Shown: piece after piece, positions 53,737 through 63,899 of the stretch
Position numbering within the stretch: the first letter of the stretch is position 1
Layout: each line of letters starts with the position of its first letter
Assembly: GCF_009827545.1 (NCBI RefSeq)
Contig: NZ_WTYS01000001.1
Coordinates: forward strand, 2,195,772 to 2,259,771
Direction: 5' to 3'
DNA from: Pontixanthobacter gangjinensis
GTDB taxonomy: Bacteria; Pseudomonadota; Alphaproteobacteria; Sphingomonadales; Sphingomonadaceae
Length of the DNA stretch: 64,000 bases
Position numbers and translations under genes: made by a program
Notes under the pieces: model-generated
Told to the model about the DNA's origin: nothing
Database searches by the model: none
What the model saw: only the letters and a program-made list of their open reading frames with translations

Positions 53737-54663
53737 TTAACCGCCAACAGCAGCCGCAACCTCCGCTGCGAAGTCGCTTTCTTCTTTCTCAATGCCTTCA
53801 CCAAGTTGGAAGCGGACGTAATCGACCAGAGTGATTTCCTTGCCAGCATCTTTGCCAGCATTGGCAACCACGTCTGCAATCGCCGTTTTGTTGTCCATCA
53901 CAAAAACCTGGCTGAGAAGTGCGTTTTCTTTGGCGAATTTCTTCACTGCGCCTTCAACCATTTTTTCCTGAACGTTCTCAGGCTTGCCGCTTTCAGCAGC
54001 TTTCTCTGCAGCAATCGCGCGCTCGCGCTCAATCATATCTGCGTCGAGGCCGTCAGCGTTCAGAGCTTGCGGGAATGCAGCAGCAATATGCATTGCCAAT
54101 TGCTTACCCAAAGGCTCAAGCACGTCAGCGCCGGCTTCGCTTTCAAGCGCAACCAGGACACCGATCTTGCCGAGGCCTTCTGCAGCCGCGTTGTGGACGT
54201 AAGGAACGACAACGCCGTTCGTCACAGTCACGGTTTTCATCCGGCGGACCTGCTGGTTCTCACCGATTGTCGCAACATTGTTGGTCAGCTTTTCAGCAAC
54301 GGTTCCGCCAGTCGGGTAAGCCGCCGCCTTCAAAGCTTCAACATCATCACCATCGACGCCGAGGCCTGCGGTGGTGGTGCTGCGAACGAAGTCCTGAAAC
54401 TGCTCGTTCTTCGCAACAAAATCGGTTTCGGAGTTCACTTCGACAGCAACGCCGCGAGTGCCCTCAACAGCAACGCCAACGAGGCCTTCTGCCGCGGTGC
54501 GGCTTGATTTTTTCTGTGCAGTGGCGAGGCCCTTTGCACGAAGCGCGTCAACCGCTGCTTCGATATCGCCACCAGCTTCAGTCAGCGCCTTCTTGGCATC
54601 CATCATGCCAGCGCCGGTTTTCTCGCGCAGTGTTTTAACGTCAGCGACTGAAATTCCAGCCAT
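53737..54663 (-). CDS. tsf: Translation elongation factor Ts
   Basis: 308 residues. [33 protein letters not shown] is the conserved UBA-like N-terminus (residues 1-40), then [21 protein letters not shown]. The C-terminal half has the expected coiled-coil module ([16 protein letters not shown]). It recycles EF-Tu-GDP. Downstream of rpsB, with a 141-base gap that holds a stable hairpin. Confidence 0.96.
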   Translation of the reverse strand: MAGISVADVKTLREKTGAGMMDAKKALTEAGGDIEAAVDALRAKGLATAQKKSSRTAAEGLVGVAVEGTRGVAVEVNSETDFVAKNEQFQDFVRSTTTAGLGVDGDDVEALKAAAYPTGGTVAEKLTNNVATIGENQQVRRMKTVTVTNGVVVPYVHNAAAEGLGKIGVLVALESEAGADVLEPLGKQLAMHIAAAFPQALNADGLDADMIERERAIAAEKAAESGKPENVQEKMVEGAVKKFAKENALLSQVFVMDNKTAIADVVANAGKDAGKEITLVDYVRFQLGEGIEKEESDFAAEVAAAVGG

Positions 54664-54687
54664 TGCTTTATCCTTTCAAAATTTGCG

Positions 54688-54737
54688 GCGCCGGAAACTA
54701 CCTGAATGGTTGACCCAAGCGGTAGAATATCCGGCGC
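54688..54737 (-). ncRNA. Stem-loop in the rpsB-tsf intergenic region
   Basis: GCGCCGG (54688-54694) pairs with CCGGCGC (54731-54737) and, inside it, CTACC (54698-54702) pairs with GGTAG (54721-54725). The structure lies 24 bases upstream of the tsf start, without a T-run, so it is more likely a processing or translational control element than a terminator. Seen by inspection only. Confidence 0.45.
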
Positions 54738-54804
54738 GCTAGATCGCGCCTGCTTAGTTGCAAATGTCGCGCGAATATGATGCCCGAATGACCGGGCAGG
54801 AAAA

Positions 54805-55548
54805 TTATGCTTCGACCGGTGGCTCTGCCATCGCGCCTATATCAACGCCTGAATCAGCGACATTACCGCCTTTGCCTGACATCGCAGCTTCAGCAATCGC
54901 ATCGCAATACATACGTACGGCGCGGGCTGCGTCATCATTTGCTGGAACAGGGAATGCAATGCCCGAAGGATCAACGTTGGTGTCGAGAACCGCAACAACC
55001 GGAATACCCAATACGTTGGCTTCCTTAATTGCGAGTTCTTCCTTGTTGGCGTCGATCACGAACATCACTTCAGGGATGCCGTTCATATCACGGATACCGC
55101 CTAGCGAAAGCTCAAGCTTGTCACGCTCACGAGTGAGCTGAAGGATTTCCTTCTTGGTCAGACCCGAGATTTCGCCTGAAAGCTGCTCTTCAAGAGTTTT
55201 CAGGCGGCGGATCGAACCGCTGATTGTTTTCCAGTTGGTCAGCATTCCGCCAAGCCAGCGGTGATTGACGAAGTGCTGGCCGGAACGGCGCGCTGCTTCA
55301 GCAATAGGCTCTTGCGCCTGACGCTTGGTTCCGACGAACAGAACTTTTCCGCCTGCGCGGGTTGTCGACTGAACGAATTCGAGAGCGCGCGCGAACAGCG
55401 GCACGGTCTGCGAAAGGTCGATAATGTGAACACCGTTGCGCGCGCCAAAAATATATGGCTTCATCCGCGGATTCCAGCGGTGTGTCTGGTGGCCGAAATG
55501 CGCTCCGGCCTCGATCAATTGCTGCATTGAGACGGTAGGTGCCGCCAT
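54805..55548 (-). CDS. rpsB: 30S ribosomal protein S2
   Basis: 247 residues. [29 protein letters not shown], then [34 protein letters not shown] and [16 protein letters not shown] are all conserved S2 blocks. Followed by tsf, as usual. GGAAGG precedes the start and is partly caught in a leader stem. Confidence 0.97.
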   Translation of the reverse strand: MAAPTVSMQQLIEAGAHFGHQTHRWNPRMKPYIFGARNGVHIIDLSQTVPLFARALEFVQSTTRAGGKVLFVGTKRQAQEPIAEAARRSGQHFVNHRWLGGMLTNWKTISGSIRRLKTLEEQLSGEISGLTKKEILQLTRERDKLELSLGGIRDMNGIPEVMFVIDANKEELAIKEANVLGIPVVAVLDTNVDPSGIAFPVPANDDAARAVRMYCDAIAEAAMSGKGGNVADSGVDIGAMAEPPVEA

Positions 55549-55898
55549 AAGTAAATTCCTTCCGGTTATGCCTCTGAAAAGCTGGAACCGTGAGGTGAAC
55601 CCTCTGCGGCACCGGTATGTGTGCTTTCCATGTGGATTTCCGCCTTTCCGAACGACCGATTATCGACCGTCTTCGTTGCGGATGCGCGCCCATAGCGCTG
55701 TCTGATTCAAAAATCCAGACTCAATTCGTCGCGAAAATAAGGACATCCAGCGCAGAACACGCTTGACACCTCGGAACAAATAGAGAACAAAGGTTCAAGC
55801 GGTGGAACAAATTTCGTCCTCCGCATTTTATACCACGATATCCACAGGCTCTCAACAGGCTTGTGAACACCGTTAGAGACGAATTTGAGGTATTCCAA
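55549..55898 (-). promoter_or_regulatory. rpsB leader and promoter region with structured RNA
   Basis: This 350-base gap has no gene. Just upstream of rpsB, on the minus strand, ACCGG (55611-55615) pairs with CCGGT (55562-55566), enclosing CCG...CGG (55588-55609) and GAGG-GTTCA-CCTC (55592-55604). The outer stem overlaps two bases of the GGAAGG ribosome binding site at 55558-55563, so folding would restrict translation. Many bacteria autoregulate rpsB through S2 binding to its leader; that this element does the same is inference. Confidence 0.4.
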
Positions 55899-56186
55899 AT
55901 GATTGCATTCACCCTAGTCGCACTGTTCGGAACAGCTGGCATTTTTGCAGCATTTTCGTTGGCTGAGAGCGCGATCAAGGGCGTTGCGGCTTACAAAAAG
56001 CTGAGCCGCGAAATGCGACGTGCCAGAGCTACCCGGCCAGCTTTGATTTCAATCTCAGAAAACGCGGCGTGTTCGCAGCGAGTTGATCCAGCAAGCCTTC
56101 CCCGCAACATCCGTCTGCACAGCCGGAAATTTCGAAATACAGCTAGTCCGGCAAATTGCTCGCAGCGTTTGCCCGCTGCCGCTTGA
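55899..56186 (+). CDS. Small membrane protein of unknown function
   Basis: 95 residues from ATG 55899 (GAGG upstream). MIAFTLVALFGTAGIFAAFS is one membrane helix, followed by an amphipathic basic helix (AIKGVAAYKKLSREMRRARA) and a Ser/Arg-rich tail with no clear fold (SQRVDPASLPRNIRLHSRK). No family recognised. The last 44 bases overlap the 3' end of pssA on the other strand, so the real protein may be shorter in some relatives. Confidence 0.6.
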   Translation: MIAFTLVALFGTAGIFAAFSLAESAIKGVAAYKKLSREMRRARATRPALISISENAACSQRVDPASLPRNIRLHSRKFRNTASPANCSQRLPAAA

Positions 56187-56982
56187 TCTTGCTGTAGCGA
56201 ATTACACCAAGCGGCATCAACGCGAGGTAACCGGCGCAAATTACCGACAGGGTCCACCACGGCTCCATCAGCAATGCGGTAAATAAGAGTCCGATAAAGG
56301 CGATGAGTTCAAGCCGAACATTCCGCCTAGGCCGTATCGATGTCCAACTCAGCGTCGCAATGTTGGAAATCATCAGAAATGCGATCGCCAGCATCCACGC
56401 TGCGTTGAGCCACGGGTCGCGGAATTCAGCAAAGCCCGTCGCCATCCACAAATAAAATGGCAAGAACGCTACACCAGCAGCAACCGGCGCCGGAATTCCC
56501 GTTAGAAAGCCGGCCGACTTATGCGGCTGCTCGTCGGTATCGATCTGAGCGTTGAAACGCGCCAGACGCAGCGCGCAGCAGATCGCAAATGCCAGAGACG
56601 CGAACCAGCCAACTCTTGGCAGGTCCTGCAGCGTCCACAAATAGAAAATGATCGCAGGTGCCATTCCGAAAGATAGCGAATCGGCCAAGCTGTCTAACTC
56701 AGCGCCAAACCGCGATTGCGCCTTCAGCAGACGGGCAATACGACCATCAATACCGTCAAGAACGCCAGCAAGAATAATCGCCAAAATTGCCGCCGACCAA
56801 TCGCCAGATATTGCAAATTTGATCCCGGTCAGGCCAGAACAAAGCGCTGCTGCTGTAATCGCATTAGGAACCACCGCGCGAAGCGGAAGCCCCTTGATCC
56901 GGCGCCCCGTAAACGGCGTTTCATCCTCTGCTGACTTCGGGCCAATACGTGGATCTTCGTCATGCTTGGGTTCTACGCTCAT
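56143..56982 (-). CDS. pssA: CDP-diacylglycerol-serine O-phosphatidyltransferase
   Basis: 279 residues with a polar 30-residue N-terminus and about eight membrane segments. The CDP-alcohol phosphotransferase motif is [31 protein letters not shown] near residue 90, in pieces DG-x2-AR, G-x3-D-x3-D. It makes phosphatidylserine, which Psd decarboxylates. Overlaps psd by 4 bases. Confidence 0.94.
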   Translation of the reverse strand: MSVEPKHDEDPRIGPKSAEDETPFTGRRIKGLPLRAVVPNAITAAALCSGLTGIKFAISGDWSAAILAIILAGVLDGIDGRIARLLKAQSRFGAELDSLADSLSFGMAPAIIFYLWTLQDLPRVGWFASLAFAICCALRLARFNAQIDTDEQPHKSAGFLTGIPAPVAAGVAFLPFYLWMATGFAEFRDPWLNAAWMLAIAFLMISNIATLSWTSIRPRRNVRLELIAFIGLLFTALLMEPWWTLSVICAGYLALMPLGVIRYSKIKRQRANAASNLPD

Positions 56983-57737
56983 TGGGAAACGCCTTCTAAA
57001 AGTTTCTGTTCGCCCAATTCCGCGAGCACGGTTTCACCTGCTATAGTTCTTTGGCCCAGCATCACTTTGGCGCTGGTGCCCGCCGGTAGATAAACATCAA
57101 CACGGCTGCCGAACCGTATCAGCCCCACACGCTGTCCGCTGGCGACCATATCTCCCGGTTTGACAAAGGGGATAATCCGGCGTGCAACCAGCCCTGCGAT
57201 CTGGGTAAATCCGATTAACAGGCCATCGCTGCGTTCAATCAATATATGTTGGCGTTCATTTTCGTCGCTGGCCTTGTCGAGGTCAGCATTCAAGAACCGG
57301 CCGGGAATATAAACCAATCTTCGAACCGAACCGGAAATCGGCGCACGGTTGATATGCACATCAAACACGCTCATGAAAATCGATATCCTGGTCACCTGGC
57401 CCGGAATCAAACCGGGAGCGCCCGTTCCATCCTCACCGATCAATTCTGCCGGTGGGTCAACCTGTGTAATCATAGACACTTGCCCGTCAGCGGGAGAAAT
57501 TATCGCCCTATCATCTTGAGGGACAACGCGTTCGGGATCTCGAAAAAACGCAAGGATACCGGCGGTTAACCCAGCCAAAGGCCAACCGATGATGCCTACG
57601 CCAAATAAGAAAAACACCGCTGCAAGTGCACCCGCAATCGCGCCGAACTTACGGCCTTCGGGATGAATAGAGGGCCATTGCCAGCCCGCTTCACCGCGCC
57701 CCTGATTGTCTAGAAGATCACCTGCCATTGGTCCCAT
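56979..57737 (-). CDS. psd: Phosphatidylserine decarboxylase
   Basis: 252 residues. Two membrane helices near the N-terminus (residues about 32-65), then [40 protein letters not shown] and the self-cleavage site, here [11 protein letters not shown]; the Ser becomes the pyruvoyl group. It makes phosphatidylethanolamine. Upstream of and coupled to pssA. Confidence 0.95.
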   Translation of the reverse strand: MGPMAGDLLDNQGRGEAGWQWPSIHPEGRKFGAIAGALAAVFFLFGVGIIGWPLAGLTAGILAFFRDPERVVPQDDRAIISPADGQVSMITQVDPPAELIGEDGTGAPGLIPGQVTRISIFMSVFDVHINRAPISGSVRRLVYIPGRFLNADLDKASDENERQHILIERSDGLLIGFTQIAGLVARRIIPFVKPGDMVASGQRVGLIRFGSRVDVYLPAGTSAKVMLGQRTIAGETVLAELGEQKLLEGVSQ

Positions 57738-57794
57738 TTAGGGCCTTGAGCGTTTTGTCACAAGCCACTGGCTCGATTCAACCCATTGGCCGGA

Positions 57795-58925
57795 CTAGCC
57801 CACTTTGCGGACAAATACCGTACCTGCTGAATAGCCAGCACCGAAACTGCAGATCAGCCCTGTATCGCCATCCTTCAGGTCGGCACCATGTAAATGGAAT
57901 GCGATAATCGAACCAGCGCTCGACGTATTGCCGTATGAATCAAGCACAGTCGGGCTCTCATCCTCGTTCGCCTCATGTCCTAGAACGCGGTGCGCGATCA
58001 GCCGGTTCATACCGGTGTTGGCCTGGTGCAGCCACATCCGGCGCAGTCCAGTGGGATCGATTTCCAACCGCTCTGCCTCGTCCACAATCATTTGTGCGAC
58101 CATCGGGACGACTTCTTTGAAGACCTTGCGCCCCTCCTGAACGAACAGTTTGTCCGCGTTACCAGCGGTTTCAGGGTGAGCACGGTTTAAAAAGCCAAAA
58201 TTGTTGCGGATGTTGTTGGAAAAAACCGTCTTCAGCTTGGTGCCTAGAATATCCCAATGCTGCGCTGGCGCGATAGACGAATCTTCGACCAGTACCGCCG
58301 TTGCGACATCACCAAATATGAAATGGCTGTCCCGGTCGCGCCAATTGAGATGGCCACTGGTGATTTCCGGACTCACCACCAAAACCGAGCGCGCATTGCC
58401 CGAGCGGACATAATCCGCAGCCGTTTGAATGCCGAAGGTTGCAGACGAACACGCAACATTCATATCAAATCCAAAACCATCGATTCCCAGAGCCTGCTGG
58501 ATTTCAATCGCCATCGCCGGATAGGCGCGCTCCATATTCGAGGCTGCGCACAGAACCGCATCGACATCTTTCGCGTCGCGGCCGGCGCGTTCCAAAGCTT
58601 CCTTGGCGGCAATCACCCCGATCTCAGCAAGAACCGAGATTTCATCATTGCTACGTTCCGGCCAACGTGGGGCCATTGTATCGATGTCGAGGATCGGGGC
58701 TTTCGACATAACGTGCCGTGCCTTTATGCCGCTCGCTTTCTCGATGAATTCTACAGAACTGGCGGACAACGACTCGACCTCGCCGGCGGCAATCGCATCT
58801 GCGTTATCGGCATTGAACTTCGCCACATACGCGTTGAAGCTTTCGACAAGTTCCGCGTTGGAGATGCTCTCCTGAGGGGTGAACAAACCGGTCGATGAAA
58901 TTACAGGGTGATGTGTTGGTTGCAT
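57795..58925 (-). CDS. 3-oxoacyl-ACP synthase III-like enzyme
   Basis: 376 residues from ATG 58925 (MQPTHHPVISSTGLFTP, with GGGAAA upstream), about 50 longer than typical FabH. Catalytic Cys in NVACSSATFGIQ near residue 152, His in WLHQANTGMNRLIAHR near 290 and Asn in SYGNTSSAGSIIAF near 328. The extra length is an N-terminal insert (FNAYVAKFNADNADAIAAGEVESL). It may start fatty acid chains or make a specialised ketone or alkyl product; it stands alone between psd and the TonB receptor, so context does not decide. Confidence 0.88.
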   Translation of the reverse strand: MQPTHHPVISSTGLFTPQESISNAELVESFNAYVAKFNADNADAIAAGEVESLSASSVEFIEKASGIKARHVMSKAPILDIDTMAPRWPERSNDEISVLAEIGVIAAKEALERAGRDAKDVDAVLCAASNMERAYPAMAIEIQQALGIDGFGFDMNVACSSATFGIQTAADYVRSGNARSVLVVSPEITSGHLNWRDRDSHFIFGDVATAVLVEDSSIAPAQHWDILGTKLKTVFSNNIRNNFGFLNRAHPETAGNADKLFVQEGRKVFKEVVPMVAQMIVDEAERLEIDPTGLRRMWLHQANTGMNRLIAHRVLGHEANEDESPTVLDSYGNTSSAGSIIAFHLHGADLKDGDTGLICSFGAGYSAGTVFVRKVG

Positions 58926-59035
58926 GGCTTTCCCACTACTGCGCCAAATGCCCAGCGGCAAGATTCAAGATAGCAAAGAGAAAGGGCCGCCTGCGCAATG
59001 CAAGCGACCCCTTCCGATTTCAAAGCTAATGGAAC

Positions 59036-61549
59036 TTAGAACTTGGTACGCAGTGTCAAACCATAGCTGCGTGGTTCCTGGATAAATGCCGAACGCGAAC
59101 CGGACCGTAGAACGGTGTTGAATGTAACACCGCGTGTGATCTGGTTGGTCACGTTTACAGCGAACAGTTCCAGCGCCCAGCGGTCATCTTGCGAACCGAT
59201 ACCGGCACGAAGGTTCAGCTTGACGTTACCGTCTTGAATATCAAACGGAACCAATACTCTGGACGTCGCGATTGCTGGGTCAAACGCTTGCGTCGAAGTC
59301 CGGCTATCCGAAGTCATACGGCCCTGGGCGGTGATGAAGAAATCCAGGGAATCGCCCAGATCACGTTCATAGGTCGCACCCATGATACCGACAATTTCAG
59401 GCGCATTGGTAAGCGAGTTTCCGCAAAGGTTTGTCACGTTAATCGCTGTTTGCGTACCCGCACAATCCGATGGGTAGTTTGCGTCGGTATAGGTCAAACC
59501 TGTGTTGATCGTCAGGCTGTCGCTTGGCCGAATAGTCGCCTCGATTTCAACACCTTGCGTGTTCGCTTTGGGAACGTTGAAGGTTTGGAATTGAGCCCCG
59601 GTGAATTCAAGAACCTGGAAGTTTTTAAACTCTTCGCGGAACGCAGCAATATTCAGCGTCACGGCATTGTCGATCAACTTCGCTTTCAAGCCGACTTCAT
59701 AGGCATCTACAATTTCCGAAGCGAAGCGTGGGTCCGCCCCGCCAGCAGCGGCTGTTGAATCGAGGTTGAAGCCGCCTGATTTGTAACCGTGCGTGAAGCT
59801 GGCATAGACATTGACCGGATCGGCAAATGCATAGCTGAGCTTACCAGTGTAAATCAGTTCGTTGTCTTTGAACTTCGAATTGAAGGTCCGTGGAAGCGGG
59901 AACACAGCAGCTTGCGGAAGATCAGCCGGAGCGGTGAAGGCAAAACAACCTGTGCCGAACACATTGTTAATCAAAGGCCCAGGAACGCCGCCTGCTCCGA
60001 TAGACGCGAGGATCGCGGGACAGATTGCGTTGGTATTGTTACCCTGTGCAAACGAACCATCCTTGCTCTCGTCCGAATAACGCAAGCCAATGGTCAGGCT
60101 CAACGCGTCAGTGATATCGAAGGTATTGTGCGTGAACACAGACCAGCTCTTGCTGTTTTGTGCGTAGAGGTTTGTGTTGGTCGTTCCAGCAGGGTCAACG
60201 CCACCGGACAGAACGGTCAGAGGGTTTGCTCCCAAGGCGCCGCCGGTGGGTGCAAAGAACAGCGCCCCGATTAGTTCGCCATAATCCTGACCGAGCGAGA
60301 AGCTGACCGATTGTGAAATGTCTTCTGTCGAATAATATGCGCCAACAAGCCAGCTCAACCGTCCGTCAAGCGCATCACCTTGAACACGAAGTTCGTGGGT
60401 CATGGTTTCAATGCCAGTCAGGTTGGCATCAACATTGAACACATCGATACCGGAGAAATCGGAATCGTATTTCTCGAACGAGTCATATTCGCGATACGAA
60501 CCGATATAGATGATGTCAGCCGAATCGCCGAGCGGGATTTCAATCTCCCCGGTTACGCCCCACTGATCAGCTTTCGTGATCGGTGCGAAATTGGCAGATG
60601 CGATCCGCGAATCTGCGGCAGCTTCTGCCGTGGTCTGGTCAAACCGGTCGGTTGCAACAACTGGGCCAGCCATACCGCCGCGTGGGCCTAGCCCAACGAG
60701 ACCGAACAGACCGGCAGTTTCTACTGGAGACTGGAGCAATTCGATCGCTGCACCAAATGGTGCCTTGCTCTTCGAATAATCACCGATGATACGGCCACGG
60801 ATGCCGCTATCGGTTTCCCAACCGAGTTGGCCTCTGATCAGATATTGATCAACACCGTTGGATTCACCAACGCGGGCACCAGTGCCATCAACTACAGTAA
60901 TATAGCCATCACGTTCACGATAGGCACCAGTCACGCGGAGCGCGAGAGTGTCCTCAACCAGTGGAACGTTTACCGCGCCCTGCACGCTCATCAAATCGCG
61001 GTTGCCGTATGTCGCATTGGCGAAGCCGCCAAATTCCGACAGGTCAGGGCGTTTGTTGGTGATATTCAGCGCACCAGCCGAAGTGTTCCGGCCGAACAAA
61101 GTGCCCTGTGGGCCACGAAGAACCTCAACCCGTTCGATGTCGACAAATTCCGACAAAGCGATACCGGGGCGTGACTGATATGCACCATCCACGAAAACAC
61201 CAACCGCGCTTTCAAAACCGATGTTGTTCGATGTCGTACCGACACCGCGAATACGGAGAACGACCGAGCCCGAAGATGTCTGTGCGTTCGAAGTCGAGAA
61301 GCTAGGGGAAACCTGAGTGATTTCTTGGACATTGACGACGCCCTGACGTTCCAGCTGAACCGGGCTAACCGCTGTAACAGCGATAGGAATGTCTTGAACA
61401 TCTTCCGCCCGGCGCGTTGCGGTAACGATGATGATGTCCTCATCAACCATCTCTTCCTGTTCGCCGGCAGCGGAATCTTGTGCCTGAACGGTCCCCGCAG
61501 CACCAAGTGCCAATGTAAATGCCGTCGTACTAAGCAGAATCTTTCTCAT
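59036..61549 (-). CDS. TonB-dependent outer membrane receptor
   Basis: 837 residues: signal peptide (LLSTTAFTLALGAAGTVQAQ), TonB box DIIIVTATR near residue 40, plug domain (AVTAVSPVQLERQGVVNVQ, GVFVDGAYQSRPG, VEVLRGPQGTLFGRNTSAGA), and a 22-strand barrel ending in YGLTLRTKF. It imports an unknown substrate using TonB energy; the sphingomonad type with IQSR/TATRR repeats often takes plant-type or aromatic compounds, but nothing near it tells. Upstream 298 bases (61550-61847) contain its promoter and no gene. Confidence 0.93.
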   Translation of the reverse strand: MRKILLSTTAFTLALGAAGTVQAQDSAAGEQEEMVDEDIIIVTATRRAEDVQDIPIAVTAVSPVQLERQGVVNVQEITQVSPSFSTSNAQTSSGSVVLRIRGVGTTSNNIGFESAVGVFVDGAYQSRPGIALSEFVDIERVEVLRGPQGTLFGRNTSAGALNITNKRPDLSEFGGFANATYGNRDLMSVQGAVNVPLVEDTLALRVTGAYRERDGYITVVDGTGARVGESNGVDQYLIRGQLGWETDSGIRGRIIGDYSKSKAPFGAAIELLQSPVETAGLFGLVGLGPRGGMAGPVVATDRFDQTTAEAAADSRIASANFAPITKADQWGVTGEIEIPLGDSADIIYIGSYREYDSFEKYDSDFSGIDVFNVDANLTGIETMTHELRVQGDALDGRLSWLVGAYYSTEDISQSVSFSLGQDYGELIGALFFAPTGGALGANPLTVLSGGVDPAGTTNTNLYAQNSKSWSVFTHNTFDITDALSLTIGLRYSDESKDGSFAQGNNTNAICPAILASIGAGGVPGPLINNVFGTGCFAFTAPADLPQAAVFPLPRTFNSKFKDNELIYTGKLSYAFADPVNVYASFTHGYKSGGFNLDSTAAAGGADPRFASEIVDAYEVGLKAKLIDNAVTLNIAAFREEFKNFQVLEFTGAQFQTFNVPKANTQGVEIEATIRPSDSLTINTGLTYTDANYPSDCAGTQTAINVTNLCGNSLTNAPEIVGIMGATYERDLGDSLDFFITAQGRMTSDSRTSTQAFDPAIATSRVLVPFDIQDGNVKLNLRAGIGSQDDRWALELFAVNVTNQITRGVTFNTVLRSGSRSAFIQEPRSYGLTLRTKF

Positions 61550-61847
61550 TCTCTTCCCTTTTTAAAACCTGCCCTTTTGGGCATGTGTTTATGATGATCT
61601 AGCACCGAAGTTCGGAACACGTCCTCTGTTATTTACATCTAATGCATAGGTATGCCGCCGCACACAATGGCAATGAAGAGGTTGCCTGACGCAACTTATG
61701 AACACAGTGGCCAAAATGCATCAGTAGTTTTTGGGAGATTTAAGACTCCTGCAATCTCTTCATAATCGAACAGGATTGCACCGTTGGGCGAAGAACGAGC
61801 TCATTCCGTAACGGAAAATCTGACCTGCCCATCGCAAAGCTGGCAAG

Positions 61848-61933
61848 TGGTGGACAGGATAGGATTCGAACCTATGTACGCTTGCGCGGGCAGATTTACA
61901 GTCTGCTGCCTTTAACCACTCGGCCACCTGTCC
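61848..61933 (-). tRNA. tRNA-Tyr (anticodon GUA)
   Basis: 86 bases with a long variable arm and encoded CCA: acceptor GGACAGG/CCTGTCC, D-arm GGCCGAGTGGTTAAAGGC, anticodon stem GCAGA/TCTGC around loop CTGTAAA (GTA), T-arm ATAGGTTCGAATCCTAT. Type II tRNA. Confidence 0.95.
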
Positions 61934-62109
61934 ACTGGCTTGCCTGAAGCGGGAAATTCCCGCTGTGCTGGTCATCACGAAAACGCGAGCTTACCTGCCG
62001 AGAGGCGCCCCAATGGCGAAGGCGCGCTTGCCTGTCAATGGGGCTGCTGGCATGGGCGACGCATCAGGCCGAATTTCCCGGCTTTCCAGACGCATCCGAA
62101 GGAGTTTTC

Positions 62110-62904
62110 ATGGCCAGGCACAAGAAGGAACGCGCGCTGAGAGGGCGCGCCGGTAGAATGCAAGGCGGACGCGGGAGCGGTCGCGCTAGCTCAGGCCAAG
62201 TGCGCCTATGGGGCCGTCATGCAGTTGAGGCTGCGCTGAAAAACCCAGAACGCCAGCATCACAAGCTTTGGGCCGTACGAGAGGCGCTTGAGACTTTGGA
62301 CGGAGAATTACCCGAAGGCTTTCCGGTTGAATATGCGCAGGCTGCCGATTTGGCTCGCCACGTGACCAAAGACACCCCGCACCAAGGTTTGGTGCTGGAA
62401 TGCGCGCCTCTGGAAGATATTCATCTGGAGGATGTTCTAGGCGCGGGAGCGGACCGACCTCTGGTGATTCTCGATCAAGTCACTGATCCGCATAATGTGG
62501 GAGCGATTTTGCGATCTGCCGCCGCATTCGGAGCAGCAGCAATTGTAACGCAAGACCGCCATGCGCCTCCGGAATCAGGTGTTGTCGCCAAATCTGCTTC
62601 GGGCGCACTGGAAACAGTGCCGTGGGTGCGCGTTGTCAACTTGTCACGCGCGCTCGATGAAATTGCCGAGGCCGGATATTGGCGGATCGGCATGGCCGGA
62701 GAAGCCGAGGCAACTTTTGCAGAGGCGCTTCCAGCAGGTCCAATCGCGCTGGTAATGGGCGCGGAAGGCGAAGGCATGCGGCAAAACATTAAAGCGCATT
62801 GCGATTCGATCGCGCGGCTCCCGATCAGCAGTTCGATCGAAAGCTTAAACGTTTCTAATGCAGCGGCGATTGCGCTATATGCGATTGCGACGCGGGCATC
62901 TTAG
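62110..62904 (+). CDS. rlmB: 23S rRNA (guanosine-2'-O-)-methyltransferase RlmB
   Basis: 264 residues from ATG 62110 (AAGGAG upstream); the frame back to 62038 has no such site. A basic N-terminal tail of about 30 residues precedes the substrate domain (LWGRHAVEAALKNP) and the SPOUT domain: LDQVTDPHNVGAILRSAAAFGA, LVMGAEGEGMRQNI and SSIESLNVSNAAAIALY. It methylates G2251 of 23S rRNA in E. coli numbering. Divergent from tRNA-Tyr. Confidence 0.94.
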   Translation: MARHKKERALRGRAGRMQGGRGSGRASSGQVRLWGRHAVEAALKNPERQHHKLWAVREALETLDGELPEGFPVEYAQAADLARHVTKDTPHQGLVLECAPLEDIHLEDVLGAGADRPLVILDQVTDPHNVGAILRSAAAFGAAAIVTQDRHAPPESGVVAKSASGALETVPWVRVVNLSRALDEIAEAGYWRIGMAGEAEATFAEALPAGPIALVMGAEGEGMRQNIKAHCDSIARLPISSSIESLNVSNAAAIALYAIATRAS

Positions 62905-62924
62905 CGCCCAGGCTAGGGGGATTT

Positions 62925-63812
62925 ATGTTTGAGGCCAATATCAGGAAGCGGCTCTCCGCAACCATGCTGGTGGCAGCTTTGTCGGTGTTACTTACGGGAT
63001 GCTTTGTAACGCCGGGCAAGTTCGATTCAACGCTCGTTCTGAATAAGGATGAAAGCTTCTCCTTCACCTACACGGGCGAGATATTTTTCTTGGGCCTCAG
63101 CCAGATGGCGCTGATGGGTAACGGGGGCGAGGCCGAATTCTCTGCCGGCGGCTGTTATGACGAGGAAACCTATGAGGAACGGGAATGCACCGCCGAGGAA
63201 TTAGCCAAACAGCGCGCTGAATGGGAAGCTGATGCCGAAGATCGCAAAGCCGAGCAATTGAAGAAAACCAAAGAAATGGCAGCGATGCTGGGCGGCATTG
63301 ACCCAACCGACCCAGAGGCCGGCAGGCAGCTTGCCACGAAATTGGAGCGCCAACTCGGATGGAATAAAGTCGAATATCTCGGCGATGGCGTGTTCAACGT
63401 CGATTTCGCGATCAGCGGAATGCTCAGCCACGACATCAGCTTTCCTGTGATTGAAAACCTACCCGTACCAACCCCTTTCGTTCAAGTTGTGTTGCGTAAG
63501 GGAAGTCAGGTCCGCGTCAATGCTCCGGCGTTTGCTGCCAGCGACACCGGAAACCCAATGGCGACTGGCATGCTTGGAATGATGGCCGGTCTAGGAGGTG
63601 CTTTGACAGAAAAGGATGATGAGAGCGCTGAAGAAGCAATTAATGGCATCCCCGTATTGGAGGGAACATTCTCCATTGTAACCGACGGCCAAATTCTCGC
63701 CAACAACACCGATGAAGGCCCTAGCGAATCTGCCGAAGGTCAGACCCTAATTTGGCAAGTTTCGCCTATGACCAAAGCTGCGCCGACTGCGCTTATTAAA
63801 CTGGGCAGCTAA
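62925..63812 (+). CDS. Lipoprotein of unknown function
   Basis: 295 residues: signal ending in the lipobox LLTGC near residue 26, followed by FVTPGKFDSTLVLNKDESFSF. A Glu/Lys-rich helix with cysteines (GGCYDEETYEERECTAEELA) lies near residue 85-130, then a beta-rich C-terminus (LGDGVFNVDFAISGML, VQVVLRKGSQVRVNAPAF). No family I can name. It follows rlmB by 20 bases, probably cotranscribed. Confidence 0.8.
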   Translation: MFEANIRKRLSATMLVAALSVLLTGCFVTPGKFDSTLVLNKDESFSFTYTGEIFFLGLSQMALMGNGGEAEFSAGGCYDEETYEERECTAEELAKQRAEWEADAEDRKAEQLKKTKEMAAMLGGIDPTDPEAGRQLATKLERQLGWNKVEYLGDGVFNVDFAISGMLSHDISFPVIENLPVPTPFVQVVLRKGSQVRVNAPAFAASDTGNPMATGMLGMMAGLGGALTEKDDESAEEAINGIPVLEGTFSIVTDGQILANNTDEGPSESAEGQTLIWQVSPMTKAAPTALIKLGS

Positions 63813-63833
63813 GCCGCGGATAATCAGTGCTGA

Positions 63834-63875
63834 CAAAAAAGCCCCGCTTTCCCTTAAGGAGAGCGGGGCTTTTTC
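63834..63875. terminator. Bidirectional terminator between the lipoprotein gene and the HU gene
   Basis: AGCCCCGCTTTCC (63840-63852) and GGAGAGCGGGGCT (63858-63870) pair, with one G-T wobble, around CTTAA, flanked by AAAAAA and TTTTT. Convergent genes on both sides. Confidence 0.92.
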
Positions 63876-63899
63876 TAATGTAAAAGCTGATGTCGCGGA

